In this document: positions 54,275-63,234 of the stretch, one piece after another
Layout: each line of letters begins with the position of its first letter
Numbering within the stretch: position 1 is the first letter of the stretch
Assembly: GCF_000016985.1 (NCBI RefSeq)
Contig: NC_009633.1
Location: 3,143,539 to 3,207,538, forward strand
Direction: 5' to 3'
Origin: Alkaliphilus metalliredigens QYMF
GTDB taxonomy: Bacteria > Bacillota > Clostridia > Peptostreptococcales > Natronincolaceae
DNA length: 64,000 bases
Notes under the pieces: model-generated
Databases searched by the model: none
What the model saw: the letters and a program-made list of their open reading frames with translations, nothing else
What the model was told of the DNA's origin: nothing
Translations under genes and position numbers: made by a program

Positions 54275-55759
54275 TTATAAAATCGGTTTATAGTGTTCAA
54301 AGGATTCTTTCTTTTTACTTTCCTTTATTAATAGCTTTGAGATTATTTTACCCAATTTTTCAATACCCACCTCAATCTCATCCTTAGATACCGCAGCAAT
54401 GCTTAATCTTAATTGTCCAAAATCTTCTTTTCCTAGAAAAAACAGATGCCCAGGTGCAAATACAATATTTTCCTTTAATGCTTCTTCATATAATTTCTTA
54501 GGAGAAATGCCTTGGGGTAGTGTCAACCAGAAGTTGACCCCCCCTTTAGGGAGTAAACACTGTACTTCCTTGGGCATCTCTCTCTTTAGACTTTGAACCA
54601 TACAATCAAAGCGTTCCTTGTATTGCTCTTCCATGTAGGATAAATGCCCTTGCCATATGCCCTTCTCAAGATAGAGGGCGAAAGCTCTCTGCAACAGCCC
54701 TGGTGTTGAGATATCCGATGAATGCTTGGCTACAATCAGTTGATCATAGAACCGTGATGGGATCACAAGAAAGCCTAATCGCAATCCAGGCATAAATATT
54801 TTAGAAAAACTTTTAATATAAATCACCTGCTGATGTACATCTATGGCTTTTAATGTTTGATTATTCATAGAATAAAAGTTCAGCTCACTTAAGTAATCAT
54901 CCTCTACTACCACCACTTGATACTTCCTGCAAATCTCAAGTATTTTCTGTTTCTTCTCTCCACTATAGGAGATACCCGTTGGGTTTTGAAAGTTGGGCAT
55001 GATATAAATTAATTTGGGTCTATGGATAATTATTTTCTTTTCTAGCTCTTCTAATAGAATCCCATCTTCCTCCAAGGCGATATCAACAATTTTAGCTCCC
55101 CTAGAGCGAAATGCTGCAATGGCACCAGTATAGGAAGGACTTTCTACAATAACCGTATCACCGTAGTTCAATATCCCTTTAGCAATCAGATCAATTCCTT
55201 GCTGGGCTCCAGAAATTACTTGTATATTATCAATTTCCGTATCAATTCCATAGGATTGTATGTATTTTTTTAATATTTCACGCAAGGGGTAATATCCTTG
55301 GCTTTCTTGATATCCGAATGCATACCCTTTATCACGATCTAGTACTTCATTCAAAACTGCCTTGAAGTCTGCAACAGGAAAGAGTTCTGGCATAGGTGTG
55401 GCACTTGCAAAATTGATCATATTTTCCCCTACCTGTATATACCCTTGATCAATTAATGAAAACCCCTCTTCCTCTGGGACCCCTATCATTTTTTCCTTTG
55501 ACCCTAAGATTTGCGGGGAAACATAGGTGCCACTTCCTATTTTTTTATATACAAATCCTTCTTTTTCAAGAATGTCATAGGCATTAACTACCGTAACCAC
55601 ATTGATACTTAATGCTTTAGCTAGCTTACGAATAGGCGGAAGTCGTTGATCTCCCTTTATATTATCCTTTAAAATAAGTGTTTTCAATGCCTTATATAGC
55701 TGAATGTAAAGGTGTTGAGAATCTTCCTTATCTAATTTTATTTCTCCATAGAACTCCAT
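54275..55759 (-). CDS. MocR/GntR regulator with aminotransferase-like domain
   Basis: About 494 residues. The GntR HTH (LPPIRKLAKALSINVVTVVN) is followed by a fold-type I aminotransferase domain: ISGAQQGIDLIAKGIL, VEDDYLSEL and the PLP lysine in YIKSFSKIFMPGLRLGF. MocR regulators control vitamin B6, amino acid or GABA genes using PLP as sensor. ATG at 55759 after AAGGGG. The lipid kinase gene starts 28 bp after its stop and probably shares the transcript. Confidence 0.92.
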   Translation of the reverse strand: MEFYGEIKLDKEDSQHLYIQLYKALKTLILKDNIKGDQRLPPIRKLAKALSINVVTVVNAYDILEKEGFVYKKIGSGTYVSPQILGSKEKMIGVPEEEGFSLIDQGYIQVGENMINFASATPMPELFPVADFKAVLNEVLDRDKGYAFGYQESQGYYPLREILKKYIQSYGIDTEIDNIQVISGAQQGIDLIAKGILNYGDTVIVESPSYTGAIAAFRSRGAKIVDIALEEDGILLEELEKKIIIHRPKLIYIMPNFQNPTGISYSGEKKQKILEICRKYQVVVVEDDYLSELNFYSMNNQTLKAIDVHQQVIYIKSFSKIFMPGLRLGFLVIPSRFYDQLIVAKHSSDISTPGLLQRAFALYLEKGIWQGHLSYMEEQYKERFDCMVQSLKREMPKEVQCLLPKGGVNFWLTLPQGISPKKLYEEALKENIVFAPGHLFFLGKEDFGQLRLSIAAVSKDEIEVGIEKLGKIISKLLIKESKKKESFEHYKPIL

Positions 55760-55859
55760 ATACATTCCCCTTATATTTTTGTTTCGATACAATTGTATTA
55801 TATCATAAAACAAACAGCTTGATACACCCTTGATAAAAATATAGCAACACTCCCTGAAG

Positions 55860-55985
55860 TCGTTATTCTATACGCAAGAATGCCCAGCAACCGCGACGTA
55901 AATCTTACGCAAGGGTGCTAGGCTCCTGGAGCAATAAAGAAGATGAGGGTTTTCCATCAATCTCAAGTATGGTTGTGGTGCCTGC
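55860..55985. other. Unexplained structured intergenic segment
   Basis: Contains nested pairings: GTCG/CGAC, ATTCT/AGAAT, GTAA/TTAC, CTCC/GGAG, and two copies of TACGCAAG about 40 nt apart. There is no coding signal. It resembles a small RNA or riboswitch by layout, but I do not recognise the class on either strand. Confidence 0.4.
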
Positions 55986-55987
55986 CT

Positions 55988-56179
55988 TTATTCTTGTCTA
56001 TATTTGTCTGCTAAGGCCTGAAGCTTATGTGCTTGCATGCCACTCTCTTCTGCAAAGGATTTAAAGGCTTCCAATACCTCTTGGTCTTCAACATGCTTTG
56101 AAAACATTTCAAAATCTCTCACCATCTCCTGTGCATCTAAAAGCTTCTTTGTGATTATGTCTCTAGTATTCATGTTCAT
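55988..56179 (-). CDS. Small ferritin-like/rubrerythrin-like protein
   Basis: 63 residues, two helices with RDIITKKLLDAQEMVRDFEM and EVLEAFKSFAEESGMQAHKL. It looks like half of a ferritin-like four-helix bundle, as in clostridial small proteins with spaced Glu/His but no complete di-iron ExxH set. Its role is unknown. Starts after GAGGAGG, 27 bp after the aldehyde oxidoreductase gene and on the same strand, so it probably belongs to the same operon. Confidence 0.7.
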   Translation of the reverse strand: MNMNTRDIITKKLLDAQEMVRDFEMFSKHVEDQEVLEAFKSFAEESGMQAHKLQALADKYRQE

Positions 56180-56206
56180 TCTCAACACCTCCTCACTGTT
56201 AGTTTG

Positions 56207-57958
56207 CTAATTATAATAAGAATTATGCAGTTTCTCTACCTCATGTTGATAAATCATCAGCATCTCTTCTGCCTTTTCACGCTTCAATTTTTTCCCCGCA
56301 GCTTCCGTCTCAAAAAAACGTTCTGGAATTTCAATCTGATCTAATGAAAATCCCATTTGCTTCTTTAATTCATTTTTCTCTAAGAATGTTTTAATGGCCA
56401 TCTCTTTAAGCTGTTCTTCATTATATTGATAACCAATACTCTCTAATGCTTGGACAATCGTTGGATAATCATATATCTTTCTGGCAAACAAACAGATAAC
56501 AAGACTGTTGAGTAGATTTCTATCAATTTCTTCTTCTATTAGCTTTTCAACCATTTGCTTTATCTGGGAATCATCCATTTCTTGATCAACTGCATATCCT
56601 GCATTATCCAGATGGGAATGTCTAGCACCCACAGCCTGACCAACGATATTGCCATACCCCGTATGATATCCTGCCACTTCATTTTTTCCTAAAACCATGG
56701 CATATTCTCTTCCACCGTATAATTTAGACAAAAAATCAGTTCCTTCTTTTGCTGATTCATAAAAAATATTGGGTTGCGTGACTAAGTAGCTAATCATTTT
56801 TTCATAGATCCTTACTTCTCCAAAATGTGGGACCACAATGGTCTCTTCAGCACTTAATCGTTTTTTATCATAGGCTTCAGTCATCCAAGCAAGAAGCACT
56901 CCCGTTGTAATGGCATCGAGACCAGCTTCCTCAACTGACTGAATCAATGTTAACACACCATCTAGATCCAGTATTCCCAACATAGTCCCCAGTGCATAGA
57001 TTAATTCATGATCATAGGAAATTGTACTACTTCCATATTCATGAGGTTCTCCAAATTGTTTCCGCAAAAGTGCAATATGGATGCATCCAATGGGGCACCC
57101 ACTACAGGCAATTTTTTTGATTAACCGCTCCTTTGCAAAGCGCTCTCCACTAATTTCATTGGCGTGAACCGACTGATTCCTTTGAAGATTGTTAAAGGGT
57201 AGTGCTTTCATATCATTCAACACATTAATATTAATCGAAGTTCCTATTCCATGATATTTTTCCATTAAATCCGTTTCCGTTACCTTGTGATAGATTTCTT
57301 GGTACACAGCTCGATATTTTTCTTTATGTTCAATGGGATGTCCTTTTTTTCCTTCTACAACAATGGCTTTTAGACCCTTACTTCCCATAACGCATCCCAG
57401 TCCCAATCTTCCAAAATGCCTAAAGCTATCTACGGTAACAGAGGCATATTTCACACCCCGCTCCCCCCCTGGACCGATTACCATGATGGATCGAATCCCC
57501 CACATTCCCTTCTGCTCATGTAGCAGTCGGGTTGTTTCATCTATTTTCAAACCCCAAAGGGCTGATGCTTCTTTAAAGTGTACCTTTTCCCCATCTATAT
57601 GAATATAAATGGGTGTTTGGGAGCTTCCTACCATGACAATGGCATCTATCCCTGCTCCCCCCATGGCCATAGCTAATCTTAACCCGCCATAGCTCTCCCC
57701 TAGTTCTCCTGTCAAGGGAGACTTGAACATGGTACAGGCCTTGGTGACAACTGGAAATATGGTATTCATGGGTCCTTTTGTCACGATAATTGGCTGCTCA
57801 GATGCCAATGGTTCTCCCCGTAGTTTGCAATATTCCTTGAGAAGCTGGGTTCCCAAAGAAACACCCCCTATATAATCCATTAGATCCTTCCTAATCAATA
57901 ATTGACTGGTTCTACTACTTAAGTCAATGTACAAAAGACGGATTCCCTCTTCTCTCAT
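56207..57958 (-). CDS. Aldehyde:ferredoxin oxidoreductase family protein
   Basis: About 583 residues of the tungsten/molybdopterin AOR family. N-terminal pterin-binding pattern GGVSLGTQLLKEYC, then RHFGRLGLGCVMGSKGLKAI. The [4Fe-4S] cluster ligands are CSGCPIGCIHI with a later Cys candidate. It oxidises aldehydes to acids or the reverse with ferredoxin; the substrate cannot be told. Its ATG overlaps the ferredoxin stop (ATGA), so translation is coupled. The likely electron partner is the ferredoxin upstream. Confidence 0.9.
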   Translation of the reverse strand: MREEGIRLLYIDLSSRTSQLLIRKDLMDYIGGVSLGTQLLKEYCKLRGEPLASEQPIIVTKGPMNTIFPVVTKACTMFKSPLTGELGESYGGLRLAMAMGGAGIDAIVMVGSSQTPIYIHIDGEKVHFKEASALWGLKIDETTRLLHEQKGMWGIRSIMVIGPGGERGVKYASVTVDSFRHFGRLGLGCVMGSKGLKAIVVEGKKGHPIEHKEKYRAVYQEIYHKVTETDLMEKYHGIGTSININVLNDMKALPFNNLQRNQSVHANEISGERFAKERLIKKIACSGCPIGCIHIALLRKQFGEPHEYGSSTISYDHELIYALGTMLGILDLDGVLTLIQSVEEAGLDAITTGVLLAWMTEAYDKKRLSAEETIVVPHFGEVRIYEKMISYLVTQPNIFYESAKEGTDFLSKLYGGREYAMVLGKNEVAGYHTGYGNIVGQAVGARHSHLDNAGYAVDQEMDDSQIKQMVEKLIEEEIDRNLLNSLVICLFARKIYDYPTIVQALESIGYQYNEEQLKEMAIKTFLEKNELKKQMGFSLDQIEIPERFFETEAAGKKLKREKAEEMLMIYQHEVEKLHNSYYN

Positions 57959-58386
57959 ATCCTTGCCTCCATGGAAATGACTTGATGTGGACATCTTCTA
58001 GCACATATGCCACATTGCCGACAGATGATTGGTTTTTTTGTCTCATAATCAAATTTTATTGCTTGGGCAACACAATTCAATTGACATTTTCTGCAGCCTG
58101 TACACTTTTCTTCATTAAAATGTACGCCTCCACCTTCTCTGAACTCCAAGGCCCCTTCAGTACAGGCCTGTGCACAGGAGGGAATCATACAGCCATGACA
58201 AATGTTCACCACAACTCGTCCCTGATAGCCTCCACTTGTTTTAACCGTCAAGGCACTTTTCCCTATAAAAAAATCTTCATAAACCGAAGTCGAACAGGCT
58301 AACATACATGAGTAACAGCCAATGCATTGCTCAATTGCGTTAATCTGTAATCTTTTTGTATTTTCTTGCTTTCGTGTCTGTTCCAT
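57955..58386 (-). CDS. 4Fe-4S ferredoxin of the AOR operon
   Basis: 143 residues with four Cys-rich groups: CIGCYSCMLACS, CHGCMIPSCAQACT, CTGCRKCQLNC and CRQCGICARRCP, enough for about four [4Fe-4S] clusters. Resembles the HycB/CooF-like electron-transfer subunits found beside aldehyde oxidoreductases. First gene of the operon, start after AATGGGGGAG. Confidence 0.9.
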   Translation of the reverse strand: MEQTRKQENTKRLQINAIEQCIGCYSCMLACSTSVYEDFFIGKSALTVKTSGGYQGRVVVNICHGCMIPSCAQACTEGALEFREGGGVHFNEEKCTGCRKCQLNCVAQAIKFDYETKKPIICRQCGICARRCPHQVISMEARI

Positions 58387-58660
58387 CTGTTCTCCCCCAT
58401 TTCTTTAGCATTAATGTTGATATCTTCATTGATAAATGAGTATACAACATATATTTTTGTTATATAATGAATCTTATAGATTATTTATATAATTGATAGT
58501 AGACTTACTTATAAATGGGTAGTCATATCAATAGCATTTCATTCCACTATTATTTCCGAGGTGTTTTCGATTATACCTCAGTACAGAACAAAAATGACAG
58601 AGGAATTGTTTTGCATACATTAAAAAGTTAGGTAATCTAAATTTTATCGAGGTGAATGAT

Positions 58661-60409
58661 ATGTCAACTTTTAGGGCTTTAAAACCATTTATTATCAAAA
58701 ATAAGTGGTACTATATCTTGGGAATTTTGTGGCTTTTATTCGTAGATGGTCTTCAGCTTTTAATTCCAGAAGTATTACGTCATTTCACAGACCGTCTTTC
58801 TGCAAACCAATTAGCTATTGGTGACCTCTTCATGTATTCACTTTACTTAGTTCTCATTGGTGTGGGAATTGCTTTCTTTAGATTTCTTTGGCGGATTTAT
58901 ATTATGGGAACTTCCAGAAAACTAGAATATGAGTTAAGGAACATGCTCTTTTCACACCTACAGTCATTATCCTCTAATTATTACAATCACCATAAAACTG
59001 GAGATTTAATGGCCCATGCCACCAATGATATCAATGCAGTACGAATGGCCCTAGGTCCAGGAATTGTGATGGTTACTGATGCTGTATTTATGACAGTCAT
59101 TGCCATTAGTATGATGGCCCTGACGACAGATGTGCGTCTAACAGTTTTTGCCCTTCTGCCTCTTCCTTTTTTAGCCATTACCATCGCTAAAATGGGTAAG
59201 GTAATCAATCATCGCTTTAAGTCAGTTCAAGAGGCCTTCTCCTTTATGACGGATACTGTGCAGGAAAATCTAGCTGGGATTCGTGTTGTGAAATCCTTTG
59301 TTCAAGAGGATGCGGAAATCCATAAATTTCAAGAAAAAAATCAGCTACATTTTGATCGTAATATGAACCTCGTTAAGCTCTTTGGTCTGTTTCATCCCTT
59401 TGTTCAGTTTATCTCATCATTGAGCTTCTTAATTGTTATTTTTTATGGGGGTAGGCTAGTCATCTATGGTGATATCTCTTTAGGAGATTTTATTGCTTTT
59501 AATACATACTTAGGCCTTCTGATCTGGCCCATGATGGCTATGGGATGGGTGATCAATATCCTCCAAAGAGGAGCCGCTTCCATGGAGCGCATCAACAAAA
59601 TTCTCAATTCAAAACCCGAGATCACAGACCAGCCCCAGGCTCAGCCCTTAGAATTCGTTCAAGGTAAAATTGTGTTTGATCGTGTGTCCTTCAAATATCC
59701 TAAAAGTGATGAGTATGCTTTAAGGGATTTTTCTTTAACCATAGATTCAGGCAAGAAAATTGGAATTATCGGTCGAACCGGTAGTGGCAAAACCACCATC
59801 GCTAGTTTACTACTTCGTCTATACGATATTGATGAAGGAAAAATTTTGATCGATAACCGCCCCCTTGCTGATATTACTTTAAAATCCCTACGGGATACCA
59901 TTGGGTATGTTGATCAAGATAGCTTTCTATTTTCCACCTCCATTTCTGAAAACATTGCCTTTGGCAAAGATAGCTATCTACAAGAAAAAGTAGTCCATGT
60001 AGCTAAAATTGCTCAGGTCCACAATAATATTATGGATTTTCCTAAGCAATATGAAACATTTGTCGGTGAACGAGGTGTCACCTTATCAGGAGGCCAAAAA
60101 CAACGTATTTCTATGGCTAGGGCCCTGATAAAGGATCCTAAAATTCTTATTTTAGATGACTCACTTTCAGCCGTGGACACTGATACAGAAGAAAAGATTT
60201 TAGCTGGTCTAGCTGAAGAAATGAAAGAAAAAACCAGTTTAGTGATTGCCCATCGGATTTCAACCATCAAAGATTGTGATGAAATCATTGTTTTAGATGA
60301 AGGTAAACTAGTGGAACAAGGAACCCATGACCAATTAGTAAAGAAGAAGGGTCTCTATTATGAGTTATACCAGAAGCAACTACTAGAGGAAAAACTAGCA
60401 GAAGAATAA
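58661..60409 (+). CDS. ABC exporter half-transporter (YheI-like)
   Basis: About 582 residues, type IV ABC exporter: six membrane helices then an ATPase with Walker A GRTGSGKTT, signature LSGGQKQRIS and Walker B ILILDDSLSAVD. Asp at the catalytic Glu position (DDSLS in place of DEATS) marks the degenerate partner of a heterodimer, as in YheI/BmrC-type pairs. ATG at 58661 after GAGGTG. Followed 17 bp later by its partner. Confidence 0.9.
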   Translation: MSTFRALKPFIIKNKWYYILGILWLLFVDGLQLLIPEVLRHFTDRLSANQLAIGDLFMYSLYLVLIGVGIAFFRFLWRIYIMGTSRKLEYELRNMLFSHLQSLSSNYYNHHKTGDLMAHATNDINAVRMALGPGIVMVTDAVFMTVIAISMMALTTDVRLTVFALLPLPFLAITIAKMGKVINHRFKSVQEAFSFMTDTVQENLAGIRVVKSFVQEDAEIHKFQEKNQLHFDRNMNLVKLFGLFHPFVQFISSLSFLIVIFYGGRLVIYGDISLGDFIAFNTYLGLLIWPMMAMGWVINILQRGAASMERINKILNSKPEITDQPQAQPLEFVQGKIVFDRVSFKYPKSDEYALRDFSLTIDSGKKIGIIGRTGSGKTTIASLLLRLYDIDEGKILIDNRPLADITLKSLRDTIGYVDQDSFLFSTSISENIAFGKDSYLQEKVVHVAKIAQVHNNIMDFPKQYETFVGERGVTLSGGQKQRISMARALIKDPKILILDDSLSAVDTDTEEKILAGLAEEMKEKTSLVIAHRISTIKDCDEIIVLDEGKLVEQGTHDQLVKKKGLYYELYQKQLLEEKLAEE

Positions 60410-60426
60410 TAACTGGAGGTGTATGC

Positions 60427-62502
60427 ATGAGTCAAAATCATCAAGAAGATAATTTGGGTAAAGCCTATGATAGTCGTTTGATGGCTCGCCTATTGAAATA
60501 TGCCAAACCCTATTGGGCTTTGCTAATGATTTCCGTGCTATTATTAGTTTTTATTGCTGGAGTTGATTTAGCACGACCTTATTTAATTAAAATTGTCATT
60601 GATGACCACATCAATGTATATAATACCCCTGTCTTGGTTTTCAATGAATCTCCAGATGATAACCAGGCGGTATTACATGAAGGTAAGTATTATCTAAGGA
60701 TAGATGACTCAGCACACTTAGAGCAGGGTCAAGAAACAGCACACTTGGTCCGTTATGAACAAAATACCTACTTAGTAGAAAATTATGTTTCATTACAGGG
60801 AAAATCTCATAGAATTGACTCTGTTGATGACGAATATATTCTTCATGTAGAAGAAAATCAGACATATCCAGCCCAGCGATTATCTAGGGAGGAAATCAGT
60901 CTCTTTAGAAATAGTGATTTTATTGCAATACGTCAATTGAGCATCATTTTTTTGGCGATTATTACATTGGGGTTTTTACTGAACTTCATTCAAGTTTACA
61001 TCCTCAATTATGCCAGCAATAAGATTATCTATGAAATCCGTCAGCAGCTCTTCAGTCATCTACAGAGCATGTCCTTAGGTTTCTTTGACAAGAACCCCGT
61101 GGGTCGGTTAGTCACAAGGGTGACAAACGATACAGAAACACTTCATGAAATGTATACTAACGTCTTAGTGAATTTATTTAAAGATATCTTTTTATTGACC
61201 GGTATTGTCATTATTATGCTCCGAATGAATGTTAGATTAGCACTGATTTCCTTTACGGTGGTGCCCATCATCCTATTATCAGCTAACTTATTTCGTTCTA
61301 AAGTACGAGAGGTCTATCGTGAAGTGAGGGTCAAGATCGCTGGGATCAACTCTAGTTTAAACGAGAATATTACAGGAATGAAAACAGTCCATATCTTCAA
61401 GCGAGAACAACAGCAATTTGATGAATTTGATAAGATCAACGAAGAGCATTTAATTGCTAATAAAAAACAAATCTTTATTTTTGCTATTTTCAGGCCCTCC
61501 ATGGAAATCATTCGTTCCCTTGGAATGGCTCTGATCATTTGGTACGGTGGTGCCCAAGTGGTTGGCGGAATCATGGAGTTTGGGGTTTTGTTTGCCTTTA
61601 TTAATTATTTAAAGCAATTTTTCCAACCCATTAATGATTTAACGGAAAAATATAATATTCTTCAATCAGCCATGGCCTCTTCAGAGCGAATTTTCGCTTT
61701 ACTAGACACTGAGCCTGAAGTTACCAATGCTGAGCATCCCGTGGAGATCAAAGGATTACAGGGTGAAATTGAATTCAAAAATGTTTGGTTTGCTTATCAT
61801 GATGAGGATTGGGTTCTAAAAGACATTAGTTTTATCATTCGCCCTGGGGAATCCGTTGCCTTCGTAGGGGCAACAGGTGCAGGAAAATCCTCTATCATGA
61901 ATCTCATTAACCGCTTCTATGACATTCAAAAAGGGCAAATTTTAGTTGATGGAATTGATATTCAGGATATTCCACTAGATCAATTAAGAAAAAATATTGG
62001 TATTGTATTGCAGGATGCATTTATGTTTTCAGGGACCATCAGGGATAACATTGCCCTAAATAACCGTTCCATTTCTCAAGAGGAAATCGAAGCAGTTGCC
62101 CAATACGTAAATGCCCATCATTTCATCGAAAGGCTTCCTGGAAAATATGATGAACCCGTTACAGAACGAGGCTCTACACTTTCTTCTGGTCAGAGACAAT
62201 TATTAGCCTTTGCCAGGGCACTGGCCTTTGATCCATCAATTTTAATATTAGATGAAGCAACATCAAATATCGATACAGAAACCGAGGAGTTAATTCAGGA
62301 TGCAGTGACAAAGTTAATCAAAAACAGAACAACCATCGCTATCGCCCATCGCTTATCTACCATCCAAAACTGCAATAAAATAATCGTTCTCCACAAGGGT
62401 CATATTCGTGAAATGGGAGATCATCAGTCCTTATTGCAAAAGCAAGGAATCTATTACAAGCTCTATCAGTTGCAATATAAAGAAAGCTTATTGCCTTCTT
62501 AA
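60427..62502 (+). CDS. ABC exporter half-transporter (YheH-like)
   Basis: 691 residues. Between the first two helices lies a roughly 110-residue extra, non-membrane domain (about 55-165), as in YheH/BmrD-type subunits. Walker A GATGAGKSS, signature LSSGQRQLLA and a canonical DEATS switch complete the ATPase. It forms a heterodimer with the preceding gene; drug or lipid export is likely. Confidence 0.92.
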   Translation: MSQNHQEDNLGKAYDSRLMARLLKYAKPYWALLMISVLLLVFIAGVDLARPYLIKIVIDDHINVYNTPVLVFNESPDDNQAVLHEGKYYLRIDDSAHLEQGQETAHLVRYEQNTYLVENYVSLQGKSHRIDSVDDEYILHVEENQTYPAQRLSREEISLFRNSDFIAIRQLSIIFLAIITLGFLLNFIQVYILNYASNKIIYEIRQQLFSHLQSMSLGFFDKNPVGRLVTRVTNDTETLHEMYTNVLVNLFKDIFLLTGIVIIMLRMNVRLALISFTVVPIILLSANLFRSKVREVYREVRVKIAGINSSLNENITGMKTVHIFKREQQQFDEFDKINEEHLIANKKQIFIFAIFRPSMEIIRSLGMALIIWYGGAQVVGGIMEFGVLFAFINYLKQFFQPINDLTEKYNILQSAMASSERIFALLDTEPEVTNAEHPVEIKGLQGEIEFKNVWFAYHDEDWVLKDISFIIRPGESVAFVGATGAGKSSIMNLINRFYDIQKGQILVDGIDIQDIPLDQLRKNIGIVLQDAFMFSGTIRDNIALNNRSISQEEIEAVAQYVNAHHFIERLPGKYDEPVTERGSTLSSGQRQLLAFARALAFDPSILILDEATSNIDTETEELIQDAVTKLIKNRTTIAIAHRLSTIQNCNKIIVLHKGHIREMGDHQSLLQKQGIYYKLYQLQYKESLLPS

Positions 62503-62506
62503 TAAA

Positions 62507-62566
62507 ACTCGGCTACAATGAAAAGGATTTTCAAGTTCCCTCTTCATTGTAGCCGAGTCTGTTTTA
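62507..62566 (+). terminator. Long perfect hairpin after the ABC exporter pair
   Basis: A 16-bp arm (62507-62522) is exactly complementary to 62543-62558 around 20 nt, then CTGTTTT. Probably the operon terminator. The rest of 62567-62812 has no gene. Confidence 0.75.
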
Positions 62567-62812
62567 TGGTTTTTGCAGGATGACTTTCATCATCCTTCTT
62601 TATTTTGCTATTTTTCTTGCTTTTTTGACTTTTAACACTTTTTTACGTTTTGCCTGATTTGCTATTCAACGGTGTATCTGGTGTATTATAAAATTTATTA
62701 TTCATTTAGCCCCTCTTTTGCATCGCTTTAATGCACAATTCACTTCAATAAAGAATATTGATGATTGCAATCTTGCATATATTGTTTTTAACTGTTTTTT
62801 CACCCATGCATA

Positions 62813-62841
62813 AAACTTCTACCTAATGGTAGAAGTTTTTA
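62813..62841 (-). terminator. Terminator of the small Cys-rich gene
   Basis: ACTTCTACC-ATTA-GGTAGAAGT followed by TTTT on the minus strand; usable on both strands. Confidence 0.75.
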
Positions 62842-62872
62842 TATTTTTCATCTAGTTAATTGCATAAGTCAT

Positions 62873-63013
62873 TTAGTTTTCCTGCGGTAAATGCTTTTCG
62901 TACATGTCACATTCTTCCAGGGTGCAAGAACTTAATACACAGTGTAAACAGGTCAGTACGTTGCATTGTCTCATTTCTTCCAAATTATTATCGATTCTTT
63001 GCTCGTTACTCAT
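62873..63013 (-). CDS. 46-residue Cys-rich protein
   Basis: Reads MSNEQRIDNNLEEMRQCNVL and then TCLHCVLSSCTLEECDMYEK; five cysteines with spacings C-x4-C-x2-C-x5-C-x4-C and one His between. Strong ribosome site GAGGAGGG six bases upstream and a terminator downstream support a real gene. It could bind zinc or an iron-sulfur cluster; the family is not recognised. Divergent to arcA. Confidence 0.75.
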   Translation of the reverse strand: MSNEQRIDNNLEEMRQCNVLTCLHCVLSSCTLEECDMYEKHLPQEN

Positions 63014-63234
63014 AAAACACCCTCCTCTTCTTTTTTATATTATATGTAACTTTATTATAAACTATGTGCAGTTATCTGTCAATTGCAATTTAAAATTATT
63101 TTAAAATCATTTTATTGTATTTCCAAAACTTTGAATTTTAAACAATCCCACTTTAGGCATAATAAGTTGAAATATTCGTCAAACTAAGAAAGATGCAGAC
63201 AATCTACTTATTATGATTAGAAAGGACTGATAAA

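Noticed and set aside
55860-55985. Considered as molybdenum-cofactor, c-di-GMP or SAM riboswitch
   Set aside because: None of the conserved core words I know for these classes is present; kept only as an unexplained segment.
62904-63104. Plus-strand 66-codon frame
   Set aside because: It overlaps the Cys-rich small gene on the opposite strand, which has a strong ribosome site and a terminator.
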